Assembly (NCBI RefSeq): GCF_002934455.1 | Contig: NZ_PTIR01000004.1 | Location: 124,001-188,000, forward strand | Length of the DNA: 64,000 bases | Source: Trinickia symbiotica | GTDB taxonomy: Bacteria > Pseudomonadota > Gammaproteobacteria > Burkholderiales > Burkholderiaceae | Reading direction: 5' to 3' | In this document: one piece after another, positions 45,098 through 54,117 of the stretch | Layout of the letters: every line of letters starts with the position of its first letter | Numbering within the stretch: the stretch's first letter is position 1 | The notes under the pieces: model-generated | Databases searched by the model: none | Told to the model about the DNA's origin: nothing | What the model saw: the letters and a program-made list of their open reading frames with translations, nothing else | Position numbers and translations under genes: made by a program

Positions 45098-45203
45098 ACG
45101 ATGTCGGCGGCCGATGACTAGCCTTATCGACAACGAAGGCCGCGCCGCTTGCGCGCCTTCGCGTGAGCGACCTTTCTCATTCATAGATAGACAGGAGTTG
45201 TCG

Positions 45204-45755
45204 ATGAACCCGATCTTCCGTACGACGGCACGCTACCTCGCCGTTGCATCCGCGGCGCTCGCCGTCACGTTCGGCGCCGCGTACGCGGCCGGCGACGGCA
45301 TGCCGGCGGACGGTGCCGGCATGCATGGCGGCCAACGCGGCGGGATGATGCATCAGCTCGAAGCGCTGCACGCCCAGTTGCACCTCACACCCGATCAGGA
45401 GCAGAAGTGGCAGAGCGCCCTGGCGACGATGAAGCAGAACCATGAAGCGATGCACGCGAGCCACGAAAAAATGCGGCAGCAGTTCAAGGCTGCCGAGCAG
45501 CAGCCGATTCTCGACCTCGACGCGCTCCACGCCGCCCATCAGCAGGCCGAGCAGCAAAACGCGCAGCTGCGCGAACAGACGGCGACGGCCTGGCTGGCCT
45601 TTTACGATAGCCTCAACGACCAGCAGAAGACGACGGTCAGCACCGAGCTCAAGCGCCACTTCGCGCGGATGGAGGCCCGGCACGAGAAAATGCGCGAGCG
45701 CTGGGAGCAGCACCACGACGGCGCCGCGGCGAGCAGTCCCTCGATGAGTCAGTAA
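45204..45755 (+). CDS. Spy/CpxP-family periplasmic chaperone-like protein
   Basis: A 183-residue protein starting at the ATG at 45204, with ACAGGAG upstream. It has a signal peptide ending near YAAGDG, a His/Met/Gly-rich segment, and two LTxxQ-type helices (LHLTPDQEQKWQ and the region around SLNDQQKTTVS). The Gln/Glu/Met-rich helical remainder fits a Spy/CpxP cradle. These proteins protect periplasmic proteins or bind the sensor kinase. Divergence from an OmpR/EnvZ-type pair mirrors cpxP-cpxRA. A Rho-independent terminator follows at 45853-45885. Confidence 0.88.
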   Translation: MNPIFRTTARYLAVASAALAVTFGAAYAAGDGMPADGAGMHGGQRGGMMHQLEALHAQLHLTPDQEQKWQSALATMKQNHEAMHASHEKMRQQFKAAEQQPILDLDALHAAHQQAEQQNAQLREQTATAWLAFYDSLNDQQKTTVSTELKRHFARMEARHEKMRERWEQHHDGAAASSPSMSQ

Positions 45756-46187
45756 GCCGTCCGGCCCGGCCTCGCGCGCTCGTCCGCCGCGCACGGAGCT
45801 CGCGTCCGTGCAACGCGAAGCGCGGGACGGGCCGCCTCGATTCCCCGCCGGCAACGCCGCGCGCCTTCGGGCCGCGGCGTTTTTCATTCGGCGTTTCAAT
45901 TCAGCGTTTCTCATTCAGAGTCTTCCGCCGCATCTCCATTTGGCCGCATGCGTGGCTGGCGCGCGGGTGGCTAAAAGTTCGCCGCGGTGGCGCGCCAGTC
46001 GGCTTCGGGTAAAATACCGCGCTTTTCGGATGTCGAAACCACCGCGAGGCCCCGACGCCGGGCCGGACGCGCTCGATATCCGGCTTTAACCGTAGGCCGC
46101 GCTCGCGGCGGGCCATTTTTGGCCGGCTAGAATTTTTCGCGGCGCGCGCTACCCTCGCGCGCCGCCCAAGGACTACCACTCCAGACC
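45756..46187. other. Intergenic region between spy-like gene and hisQ-type gene
   Basis: This 432 bp gap holds the Spy-gene terminator (listed separately) and presumably the promoter of the amino-acid ABC operon. A 92-codon minus-strand frame (45901-46179) lacks a ribosome-binding site and a recognisable product. No binding-protein gene is present here, although one would be expected for a hisJQMP operon. Confidence 0.4.
45853..45885 (+). terminator. Rho-independent terminator of the Spy-like gene
   Basis: AACGCCGCG (45853-45861) pairs with CGCGGCGTT (45873-45881) around an eleven-base loop, and the pairing runs straight into a T-run at 45880-45884. It lies about 100 bp behind the stop codon. 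Confidence 0.75.
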
Positions 46188-46877
46188 ATGTTTCTTGAAG
46201 GCTACGGCCCGCAGATCCTCGCCGGCACCTGGCAGACCGTCAAGCTCGCGATCCTTTCCCTCGCGCTCGCGTTCGTGCTGGGCCTCATCGGCGCGGCGGC
46301 GAAGCTTGCGAAGAATCGCCTTGCACATGGCCTCGGCACGGCCTATACGACGCTCGTGCGTGGCGTGCCCGACCTCGTGCTGATGCTGCTGCTTTTCTAC
46401 AGCATCCAGATCTGGCTCAATAACCTGACCGATCTTCTCGGCTGGGATCAGATCGACATCGATCCGTTCGTGGCCGGCGTCATCGTGCTCGGCTTCATCT
46501 ACGGTGCCTATTTCACCGAAACCTTCCGGGGCGCCTTTCTGTCGGTGCCGCGCGGGCAGCTCGAAGCGGGCGCCGCCTTTGGCATGTCGGGCTGGCAGAC
46601 GTTCGCCCGCATCATGTTCCCGCAGATGATGCGCTTCGCGTTGCCCGGCATCGGCAACAACTGGCAGGTCATGGTGAAGGCGACGGCGCTCGTCTCGATC
46701 ATCGGCCTCGCCGACGTCGTCAAGGCATCGCAGGACGCCGGCAAGGGCACGCTGCGCTTTTTCTTCTTCACGCTGATCGCCGGCGCGGTCTATCTGGCGA
46801 TCACGACGATTTCGAACGTCGTGCTGCTTTGGCTCGAAAAGCGCTATTCGATCGGCGTCCGCAAAGCCGAGCTATAG
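46188..46877 (+). CDS. hisQ: Amino-acid ABC transporter permease, HisQ type
   Basis: A 229-residue inner-membrane permease of the polar-amino-acid family. It has five to six helices, an N-terminal motif GTWQTVKLAILSLALAFVLG and the ATPase-contact loop GAYFTETFRGAFLSVPRGQL. It is paired with the next permease 16 bp downstream and an ATPase, in the order hisQ-hisM-hisP. By family, the complex imports histidine, arginine, lysine or ornithine. No binding protein (hisJ/argT) gene is present in the window. Confidence 0.88.
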   Translation: MFLEGYGPQILAGTWQTVKLAILSLALAFVLGLIGAAAKLAKNRLAHGLGTAYTTLVRGVPDLVLMLLLFYSIQIWLNNLTDLLGWDQIDIDPFVAGVIVLGFIYGAYFTETFRGAFLSVPRGQLEAGAAFGMSGWQTFARIMFPQMMRFALPGIGNNWQVMVKATALVSIIGLADVVKASQDAGKGTLRFFFFTLIAGAVYLAITTISNVVLLWLEKRYSIGVRKAEL

Positions 46878-46893
46878 ACTCCGCTCCCTACCC

Positions 46894-47607
46894 ATGATCG
46901 AGCTCATCCACGACTACTGGCGCAACTACCTTTTCACGGACGGCTACCGCGCAACAGGCCTCGTCGTCACGCTCTGGCTTCTCGTCGTCTCCATCGGCAT
47001 CGGCTTTTGCCTGTCGGTGCCGCTCGCGGTCGCGCGCGTATCGAAAAACCGCGTGCTCGCCGGCGCCGTCTGGCTCTATACCTACATCTTTCGCGGCACA
47101 CCGCTTTACGTGCAGCTGCTGCTCTGCTATTCGGGCATCTACAGCCTCGAAGTCGTGCGCTCCCACGCGGTGCTCAACGACTTTTTCCGCGACGGCATGC
47201 ATTGCACGCTGCTTGCCTTCACGCTGAACACCTGCGCCTACACGACCGAGATCTTCGCGGGCGCAATCAAAGCGACCGCCTATGGCGAAATCGAAGCGGC
47301 GCGCGCGTACGGCATGTCGCGCTTCACCGTCTACCGGCGCGTGATCGTGCCGTCGGCGCTGCGCCGCGCGCTGCCGCTCTACAGCAACGAAGTCATCCTC
47401 ATGCTGCATGCCACGACGGTCGCGTTCACGGCGACGGTGCCCGACATTCTCAAGATCGCGCGGGACGCCAACTCGGCCACCTATATGTCGTTCCAGGCAT
47501 TCGGCATTGCCGCGCTGCTCTATCTGGCGATCTCGTTCGCCCTCGTCGGGCTCTTCCGCCGCGCGGAGCGACGCTGGCTCGCTTTTCTGCGGCCGCAAGG
47601 CAGGTAA
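46894..47607 (+). CDS. hisM: Amino-acid ABC transporter permease, HisM type
   Basis: A 237-residue permease, the second membrane subunit. The N-terminal YWRNYLFTDGYRATGLVVTL is close to the HisM/ArtM group. The central motif NTCAYTTEIFAGAIKATAYG carries the loop that contacts the ATPase. It follows hisQ by 16 bp and precedes the ATPase gene by 27 bp, so one transcript is likely. Confidence 0.88.
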   Translation: MIELIHDYWRNYLFTDGYRATGLVVTLWLLVVSIGIGFCLSVPLAVARVSKNRVLAGAVWLYTYIFRGTPLYVQLLLCYSGIYSLEVVRSHAVLNDFFRDGMHCTLLAFTLNTCAYTTEIFAGAIKATAYGEIEAARAYGMSRFTVYRRVIVPSALRRALPLYSNEVILMLHATTVAFTATVPDILKIARDANSATYMSFQAFGIAALLYLAISFALVGLFRRAERRWLAFLRPQGR

Positions 47608-47634
47608 CCAGCCAAGTAATCCGGACTCTCCCCG

Positions 47635-48402
47635 ATGCAAAAGCTCTTCATCGATGAACTCCATAAGCACTACGGCGACCACGAGGTCCTCAAAGGCGTC
47701 TCGCTCAAGGCGAACGCGGGCGACGTGATCAGCGTCATCGGTTCGTCGGGCTCCGGCAAGAGCACGATGCTTCGCTGCATCAACTTTCTCGAGCAGCCGA
47801 GCGCGGGCCGCATTTTTCTCGACGGAGAAGAGGTCCGCACGAGCAAGGACAAAGCGGGCGCGCTGCGCGTCGTCGACCAGAAGCAGCTTCAGCGCATGCG
47901 CACGAAGCTCGCGATGGTCTTCCAGCACTTCAACCTGTGGGCGCACATGACCGTGCTCGAAAACGTGATCGAGGCGCCCATTCATGTGCTTGGACTCTCG
48001 CGCCGCGAGGCGGAGGAGCGCGCGCGAACGTACCTCGAAAAGGTGGGCCTGGCGCCGCGGCTCGAGCAGCAATACCCGTCGCATCTGTCGGGCGGCCAGC
48101 AGCAGCGCGTGGCAATCGCGCGCGCCCTCGCGATGCATCCCGACGTCATGCTCTTCGACGAGCCGACCTCGGCGCTCGATCCCGAGCTCGTCGGCGAAGT
48201 GCTGAAGGTGATGCAGAAGCTTGCCGAGGAAGGCCGCACGATGATCGTCGTGACGCACGAGATGGGCTTCGCGCGCAATGTTTCCAATCACGTCGTGTTT
48301 TTGCACCAAGGGCGAATCGAGGAGCAAGGCATTCCCGCCGAGGTATTCGGCAATACGCGCAGCGAACGGCTCAGGCAGTTTCTTTCGGGCAGTCTCAAAT
48401 AG
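47635..48402 (+). CDS. hisP: Amino-acid ABC transporter ATP-binding protein, HisP type
   Basis: A 255-residue ATPase. Walker A is [13 protein letters not shown], the signature is [17 protein letters not shown], Walker B is [15 protein letters not shown] and the H-loop is VTHEMGFA. It has the short insert [20 protein letters not shown] seen in HisP. It is the last gene of the hisQMP set, and a hairpin at 48473-48494 follows. The length matches HisP (258). Confidence 0.9.
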   Translation: MQKLFIDELHKHYGDHEVLKGVSLKANAGDVISVIGSSGSGKSTMLRCINFLEQPSAGRIFLDGEEVRTSKDKAGALRVVDQKQLQRMRTKLAMVFQHFNLWAHMTVLENVIEAPIHVLGLSRREAEERARTYLEKVGLAPRLEQQYPSHLSGGQQQRVAIARALAMHPDVMLFDEPTSALDPELVGEVLKVMQKLAEEGRTMIVVTHEMGFARNVSNHVVFLHQGRIEEQGIPAEVFGNTRSERLRQFLSGSLK

Positions 48403-48472
48403 GCGCTTCGCCGGCATTGCCGTCGGCAATCCCGTTCCACGGCGCGTTGCGGCCGACTACGGCAACGAGATC

Positions 48473-48494
48473 AAGGGCGCATCCGGCGCCCTTT
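48473..48494 (+). terminator. Probable terminator of the hisQMP operon
   Basis: AAGGGCGC (48473-48480) pairs perfectly with GCGCCCTT (48486-48493) around a five-base loop. Only a short T-run follows, so termination may be partial. It lies 71 bp behind the hisP stop codon. Confidence 0.55.
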
Positions 48495-48672
48495 GTCATT
48501 CCGTTTTCCGCTTTTGGTTCTTATGGTTTTCGCGATTCCCGCGCCTTTGCGGTGCCGGCGCGCGCTTATAACGCCGTCTCACCGGCCAGTCAATACCGGG
48601 ATTCCTTGACTCAACGCCGAAAGCCCCCTAATCCCCTTATTCCACAAGGCTTGGCGCCCTCTTTTGGGACGT

Positions 48673-48702
48673 GCTGCAGTGCAGCGGACCACAATAGTAT
48701 TG
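48673..48702. promoter_or_regulatory. Two adjacent palindromes upstream of the porin
   Basis: GCTGCAGTGCAGC (48673-48685) is a perfect 13 bp palindrome with a central G. CAATAGTATTG (48692-48702) is a perfect 11 bp palindrome six bases further on. They lie about 300 bp before the porin start and may be regulator sites. The first resembles CTGC-N3-GCAG motifs, for which I cannot name the factor here. Confidence 0.4.
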
Positions 48703-48992
48703 CAATTTAGAGACAGGGCGCTAGCCGGACTACGATTTCTTTCGCCACGCAAGTGTATTTTTGCTAAATTAGTAACCAAAGTAGCAAAACGCAGTGCTGC
48801 AAATGTAGTTTTACTCCAACCAAGGAGACGCCGCGCTGCCATAACAGCGAACCGGAACGCTGATAAGCGGAGAAGCCCCCGCGTGTTCCGCAGCGATCTC
48901 CCTGAGTACGGATTCCCGCCCAGGCGCCTTACAACGCCTGGGCGCTATTCGCAGTAGTGGCTTCACTTTTTGACAGGGTAACGGAGGAGAAG

Positions 48993-50126
48993 ATGAAGAA
49001 AGCATTGCTCGCCGCGGCGCTGATGTCTGCTGGCGTGATCGCACATGCGCAAAGCAGCGTGACGCTGTACGGGCGCCTTGACGCTGGCATTGAGTACATC
49101 AGCGGCCTGCCGAACAACAGCTATACCGGTTCGGTTTCGCGCTGGCGCGCGGAAAGCGGCGACTGGGGCACGAGCCTCTGGGGCTTGAAGGGCGCTGAAG
49201 ATCTCGGCGGCGGCACGAAGGCCGTCTTCCAATTGGAAGGCGCGTTCAATACCATGAACGGCAACCTCGGCTCGGCCGGCTCCATCTGGAATCGCTGGGC
49301 GACGGTCGGTTTCTCGAACGTCAACTACGGTACGTTCCTGTTGGGCCGCGAGCTCTTCATCTCGAACGGCGTGTGGGACTTCGATCCGTTCGGCCAGTCG
49401 AACTGGTCGTCGGCTTCGCTCGTCCGTGGACGTAACTGGCCGCAGTCGAGCAACAACATTTCGTATCAGTCGCCGAAGTGGGCTGGATTCGACGTCTACG
49501 GCCAATACGCTCTGTCGAACGCCACGAACTGGAACGGCAACGGCACCACGTCGCAAGGCCGTGAAGGCGGTCTGCAGATCACCTACACGAACCCGCTCTT
49601 CCAAGTTCGCGGCATCTATGACGAAATCCGCAATCCGAAGAACGGCCTCTTGAACGGCGGTGACGGCGCCTTCTCGTTCTCGCGTGAGTACACGGCTGCT
49701 GCCAACGTGTTCCTCGGACCGTTCAAGATCCAGGGCGCATATCAGGCAATCCGCACGTCCGGCTTCACAGCTGGAGCGTCGGCTCCGACGTCGCTCGATC
49801 ATGAGTGGGGCGGCATCACCTGGCAAGCGACGCCGGCTGCAGCCGCTATCGCTGCCGTCTATCACGTCAACGCGAACAACGGCTTTGGCAACGCGACGAT
49901 CTACACGATCGGCGGCACGTATAACCTGTCCAAGCGCACGTTGCTCGACCTGCAAATCGCGACGGTTCGCAACAGCAAGTCGGCCAACTTCGGGCTCGAC
50001 GCGAACACGTTCGGTGTCGGTGGTACGGGCAACCCGAACGTTTCGCCTGCCGGCAGCTATGACGAGAACCCGCTGCCTGGCCACAGCCAATCGGGTGCCT
50101 ACGTCGGCATCCAGCACGTGTTCTAA
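48993..50126 (+). CDS. Gram-negative porin, OmpC/Omp38-like
   Basis: A 377-residue outer-membrane porin. The signal peptide MKKALLAAALMSAGVIAHAQ precedes the mature start SSVTLYGRLDAGIEYISG, which is typical of betaproteobacterial general porins. Repeated amphipathic strands (GFDVYGQYALS, ITYTNPLFQVRGIYDE) follow, and the C-terminus ends in a phenylalanine (YVGIQHVF), as needed for BAM recognition. GGAGGAG precedes the ATG at 48993. It should form a trimer of 16-strand barrels for small solutes. A terminator follows at 50195-50231. Confidence 0.95.
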   Translation: MKKALLAAALMSAGVIAHAQSSVTLYGRLDAGIEYISGLPNNSYTGSVSRWRAESGDWGTSLWGLKGAEDLGGGTKAVFQLEGAFNTMNGNLGSAGSIWNRWATVGFSNVNYGTFLLGRELFISNGVWDFDPFGQSNWSSASLVRGRNWPQSSNNISYQSPKWAGFDVYGQYALSNATNWNGNGTTSQGREGGLQITYTNPLFQVRGIYDEIRNPKNGLLNGGDGAFSFSREYTAAANVFLGPFKIQGAYQAIRTSGFTAGASAPTSLDHEWGGITWQATPAAAAIAAVYHVNANNGFGNATIYTIGGTYNLSKRTLLDLQIATVRNSKSANFGLDANTFGVGGTGNPNVSPAGSYDENPLPGHSQSGAYVGIQHVF

Positions 50127-50194
50127 TCGAACGACGTAGCGAACCTAACTGCTTCACAGATCCAAGTTTTAACGCTGCTGCGAGAGGCGCGTAT

Positions 50195-50231
50195 CGGTGC
50201 GGTGTCCGTCAGGGCGTCGCACCGTTTTTTT
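50195..50231 (+). terminator. Rho-independent terminator of the porin gene
   Basis: CGGTGCG (50195-50201) pairs with CGCACCG (50218-50224), followed by seven T residues (50225-50231). It lies 70 bp behind the stop codon and is a clear intrinsic terminator. Confidence 0.85.
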
Positions 50232-50318
50232 ATGGCGCGCATTTGAGCCGAATGAGGCATGCCGGCGCGGTGTGCGTCCCGCAGGAGAAGACCGCGGGCA
50301 TACCGTCAGTAGTGTGAA

Positions 50319-50343
50319 TCCCTCCCCCCCCGGGGGGCAGGGA
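50319..50343 (-). terminator. C/G-homopolymer hairpin downstream of glnB, possible terminator
   Basis: On the minus strand a CCCT-g-CCCCCC arm pairs with GGGGGG-gg-AGGG almost directly, with a very short loop. It starts about six bases behind the glnB stop codon. There is no T-run, so intrinsic termination is uncertain. Such runs are also prone to length variation. Confidence 0.4.
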
Positions 50344-50348
50344 CGCTG

Positions 50349-50723
<375 letters not shown>

Positions 50724-50752
50724 CTACGCCACGGTCGCCCGCCATCGCCGAG

Positions 50753-52468
50753 TTACTGAATCGGTTCCGTGTAGCGCGACGTGATCGGGTAGCGCCAATC
50801 TCGACCGAACGCACGGTGCGTCACACGAATGCCGATCGGCGCCTGACGGCGCTTGTATTCGTTCAGCTTCAGCAGGCGCGTGACGCGCGTCACGTCTTCG
50901 CGCGCGAAGCCCGCCGCGACGATGTCGGCGAGCGATTTGTCCTCCTCCATGTACATTTGCATAATCGCGTCGAGCACGTCGTAGGGCGGCAGGCTGTCCT
51001 GATCGGTTTGGTTTTCGCGCAATTCCGCCGACGGCGCGCGCGTGAGGATCCGTTCCGGAATGACGTCGCGTTGCGCGAAGAGCGCCGCCTCGTTGCGATA
51101 GCGGCAGAGCCGATAGACGAGCGTCTTCGCGATGTCCTTGATGACGGCGAAGCCGCCCGCCATATCTCCGTAAAGCGTGCAGTAGCCGACGGCCATCTCG
51201 CTCTTGTTGCCCGTCGTCAGCACGAGCGAGCCGAACTTGTTCGAAAGCGCCATCAGCAGCGTGCCGCGAATGCGCGCCTGAATGTTTTCTTCCGTCGCAT
51301 CTTCGGGCAACCCTTCGAATTCGCGCGCGAGCGAGCTGCGGAATGCGTAGACCATCGGCGCGATCGGAATCTCGTCGTAGCGCACGCCGAGGCGCCGGGC
51401 CATGTCGGCCGCATCGAGCATCGAAATATCGGCCGTGTAGCGCGACGGCATCATCACGGCGCGCACGCGCTCAGGCCCCAGCGCATCGCAGGCAATGGCC
51501 AGCACGAGCGCCGAGTCGACGCCGCCCGAGAGACCCACGATCGCGCCCGGGAATCCGTTCTTGCCGATATAGTCGCGCACGCCGAGCACGAGCGCCGCAT
51601 AGACCTGCGCTTCGAGCGACTCGCTCGCGGCGATCCGGCCTTTTTGCGGATGCGCGCCGTCGAATTCGACGACCATATGGCCTTCGATGAACTGCGGCAT
51701 TTTCGCGACGACTTCGCCTTTCGCGTCGAGCACGAACGAGCCGCCGTCGAAAACGAGCTCGTCCTGCGCCCCAACGAGATTCACGTAGACCATCGGCAGC
51801 CCGGTCTCGGCGATGCGCGCGCGCAAAATGTCGATGCGGGTCGCGTCCTTGTTGAGATGGTACGGCGAGCCGTTCGGGATCAGCAGGACTTCGGCGCCCG
51901 CGGCCTTCGCCAATTGCGCGGCCGAGGCATGCCAGGCGTCTTCGCAGATCACGATGCCATACTTCACGCCGTCGAGCTCGAACACGAACGGCGCCGCGTC
52001 GGAAGCGAAGTAGCGCTTCTCGTCGAACACTTCGGTGTTCGGCAAGTCCTGCTTGCGATAGGTGCCCGCGATGCGCCCGTCGACGACGAGCGAAGCGGCG
52101 TTGTAGGTATCGACGGGAGGAAGCCCGCGCTCGATGGGCCGGTTTGCATTACCATGACCGCTCGCGGCGTTCGCGATGCCGTCGGCCTCGGCCCCATCCC
52201 GGTGGGGATGACCGACGACGACGGAGAGGCCCGTGAACGGCTTCAACTGCGCGGCCAGCTCGGCGAGCGCGGCGGCGCAGGCGGCATAGAACGCGGGGCG
52301 CAACAGCAGATCCTCGGGCGGATAGCCCGAGAGCGCGAGCTCCGGCGTCACGAGCAGCCTGGCGCCGTCGCGATGCGCCGCGCGCGCGGCCTCGACGATC
52401 TTCGCGATGTTGCCGGCGAAGTCGCCAACGGTGGTATTGATTTGGGCGAGAGCGATTCGGGTCTTCAT
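50753..52468 (-). CDS. nadE: Glutamine-dependent NAD+ synthase
   Basis: A 571-residue two-domain enzyme. The N-terminal nitrilase-type glutaminase domain (about 1-260) has the motifs QINTTVGDFAGN, ELALSGYPPEDLL and VICEDAWH with the catalytic cysteine. The C-terminal synthetase domain has the ATP-pyrophosphatase loop GLSGGVDSALVLAI and MPSRYTADIS. It amidates nicotinic acid adenine dinucleotide to NAD+. The start at 52468 (MKTRIALAQINTT) fits the family. It is followed by glnB, so both may share a promoter; a DUF482 gene is divergent. Confidence 0.96.
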   Translation of the reverse strand: MKTRIALAQINTTVGDFAGNIAKIVEAARAAHRDGARLLVTPELALSGYPPEDLLLRPAFYAACAAALAELAAQLKPFTGLSVVVGHPHRDGAEADGIANAASGHGNANRPIERGLPPVDTYNAASLVVDGRIAGTYRKQDLPNTEVFDEKRYFASDAAPFVFELDGVKYGIVICEDAWHASAAQLAKAAGAEVLLIPNGSPYHLNKDATRIDILRARIAETGLPMVYVNLVGAQDELVFDGGSFVLDAKGEVVAKMPQFIEGHMVVEFDGAHPQKGRIAASESLEAQVYAALVLGVRDYIGKNGFPGAIVGLSGGVDSALVLAIACDALGPERVRAVMMPSRYTADISMLDAADMARRLGVRYDEIPIAPMVYAFRSSLAREFEGLPEDATEENIQARIRGTLLMALSNKFGSLVLTTGNKSEMAVGYCTLYGDMAGGFAVIKDIAKTLVYRLCRYRNEAALFAQRDVIPERILTRAPSAELRENQTDQDSLPPYDVLDAIMQMYMEEDKSLADIVAAGFAREDVTRVTRLLKLNEYKRRQAPIGIRVTHRAFGRDWRYPITSRYTEPIQ

Positions 52469-52531
52469 GGTCAATTGGGCGGCGATCGATCGACACGATG
52501 TGCCGCCCGCTTCGCTGACACGGTCACACAG

Positions 52532-53701
52532 TTGAAACAGGAACGCATCGATTATCGCATGGGTCTTCTCGCCTCCGTTCAGGAGGTCGACGCGGCGCAA
52601 TGGAACGCCTTGCTCGCTCGGCAGGATCAGCCCACGCCGTTCTTGCGCCATGAATTCCTGAGCGCGCTGGCGACCACCCAATGCGCCACCGAGCGCACAG
52701 GCTGGGCACCACGCTTCGTCACGCTCGTCGACGCGCGCACCGACGCGCTCGCGGCCGTGGCGCCCGTGTATCTGAAGAGCCACTCCTATGGCGAGTACGT
52801 CTTCGACTGGGCCTGGGCCGACGCCTACCAGCGCAACGGGCTCGAGTACTACCCGAAGCTCCTTTGCGCGATACCGTTCACGCCCGTGCAGGGCACGCGG
52901 CTCATCGCCGTCGACGATACCGCGCGCCGGCGGCTCGCGGCCTCGCTCATCGCGCTCGCGGAGCAATCGGACGTCTCGTCGCTGCACGTCCTCTTTCCCA
53001 CCCCGGCCGAAAGCGACACGCTCGCCGAGCTCGGCATGATGCGACGGGAAGGGATTCAATTTCACTGGCTCAACGCGGGATACCGCGACTTCGACGATTT
53101 CCTCTTCACGCTCGAGCAGAAAAAGCGGAAGAACATCCGGGCCGAGCGGCGCAAGGTGCGCGAAGCCGGGATCACGTTCAGACGCGTGCGCGGCGAGGAC
53201 GCCACCGACGACGACTGGCGCTTTTTCACGCGCTGCTATCGGCAGACCTATCGCGAGCACTTCTCGCAACCGTATTTGAACCTCGACTTCTTTCGCACGA
53301 TCGGCACGACGATGCCCGAGAATCTGCTGCTCGTCGTGGCCGAGCGCCGGGGCAAGCCGATTGCGAGCGCACTCGTCGTCTACGAGCGCAACGGGCAAAC
53401 GGGCGGCGCGCTCTACGGGCGCTATTGGGGCGCACTCGAGCACGTCCCCTGCCTTCACTTCGAGACGGCCTACTATCAGCCGCTCGAGTTCTGCATCGAG
53501 GAAAAGCTCGCCGTTTTCGAAGGCGGCGCCCAAGGCGAGCACAAGATGCCGCGCGGCTTCATGCCGACCGTCACACGTTCCGCGCATTGGCTCGCGCATC
53601 CCGCGTTCTCCGATGCGGTCGCGCATTTTCTCGCCAACGAGGCCAATATGATCCACGCGCATGTCGATGAGCTGCGCGAGCACAATCCGTTCAAGTGCTG
53701 A
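52532..53701 (+). CDS. DUF482/COG3146 GNAT-like protein
   Basis: A protein of 389 residues from a TTG at 52532, or 380 from the ATG at 52559. The TTG is preferred because the segment ERIDYR just after it looks like the usual N-terminus of this family; the evidence is modest. The motifs FLRHEFLSALATTQCA, PVYLKSHSYGEYVFDWAWAD, KKRKNIRAERRKVREAGI and YYQPLEFCIE identify the COG3146 family, which is related to FemX-like acyltransferases (double GNAT fold). Biochemical function is unknown. It diverges from nadE, and the GIY-YIG gene begins two bases after its stop codon. Confidence 0.88.
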   Translation: MKQERIDYRMGLLASVQEVDAAQWNALLARQDQPTPFLRHEFLSALATTQCATERTGWAPRFVTLVDARTDALAAVAPVYLKSHSYGEYVFDWAWADAYQRNGLEYYPKLLCAIPFTPVQGTRLIAVDDTARRRLAASLIALAEQSDVSSLHVLFPTPAESDTLAELGMMRREGIQFHWLNAGYRDFDDFLFTLEQKKRKNIRAERRKVREAGITFRRVRGEDATDDDWRFFTRCYRQTYREHFSQPYLNLDFFRTIGTTMPENLLLVVAERRGKPIASALVVYERNGQTGGALYGRYWGALEHVPCLHFETAYYQPLEFCIEEKLAVFEGGAQGEHKMPRGFMPTVTRSAHWLAHPAFSDAVAHFLANEANMIHAHVDELREHNPFKC

Positions 53702-53703
53702 CG

Positions 53704-53976
53704 ATGACTTGGTTTCTCTACCTCGTCGAATGCGCGGACGGCAGCGTCTATACGGGGATCGCAACCGATGTCGCCGCGCGCTTCGAGAAACATGCGAACG
53801 GAATCGGCGCACGGTATACACGCGCGAAAAAGGCCGTGGCCCTGCTCGCATCGTTCGAAGTCGGCGACCGCTCGAGCGCATTGCGTGCCGAGCTTCGCGT
53901 GAAGCGCCTCACCGCGGCGAAAAAGCGTGCGCTTGCCGCCGGCGAGTGCTCGCTTGCCTCAGTGTTGTCAACGTAA
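53704..53976 (+). CDS. GIY-YIG nuclease-superfamily protein
   Basis: A 90-residue single-domain protein with FLYLVECADGSVYTGIATDV holding the LY and YTG forms of the GIY-YIG motif, the conserved arginine in AARFEKHANGIGARYTR and the glutamate in ALRAELRVKRL. It matches the small YhbQ-like family. Such stand-alone domains may cut or bind DNA and are linked to DNA damage responses in some species. It starts two bases after the DUF482 stop codon and is probably co-transcribed with it. Confidence 0.92.
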   Translation: MTWFLYLVECADGSVYTGIATDVAARFEKHANGIGARYTRAKKAVALLASFEVGDRSSALRAELRVKRLTAAKKRALAAGECSLASVLST

Positions 53977-54117
53977 CGGCCGCATCGCAGAACGTCGGGC
54001 TGTATAGATGCGCTAAACTGCGCAATGGTACGGGGACGTAATACTTTTTTGCATTTGGCGCCGCGGCTCTGGCAACATACGGCGCGTGGTTGACTTCACT
54101 ATAAATCCGAGCACCTC

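Larger units (their letters stand above)
48403..48992. other. Long intergenic region before the porin
   Basis: A 590 bp region without a gene. It contains the hisP terminator (48473-48494), two adjacent perfect palindromes (48673-48702, listed separately) and an AT-rich stretch at 48750-48820 that may hold the porin promoter. A long untranslated leader, as is common for outer-membrane protein mRNAs, would fit. Confidence 0.5.

Noticed and set aside
50816-52531. Plus-strand reading continuing upstream of the DUF482 gene
   Set aside because: It is the complement of nadE; only the part after about 52532 has DUF482 family sequence.
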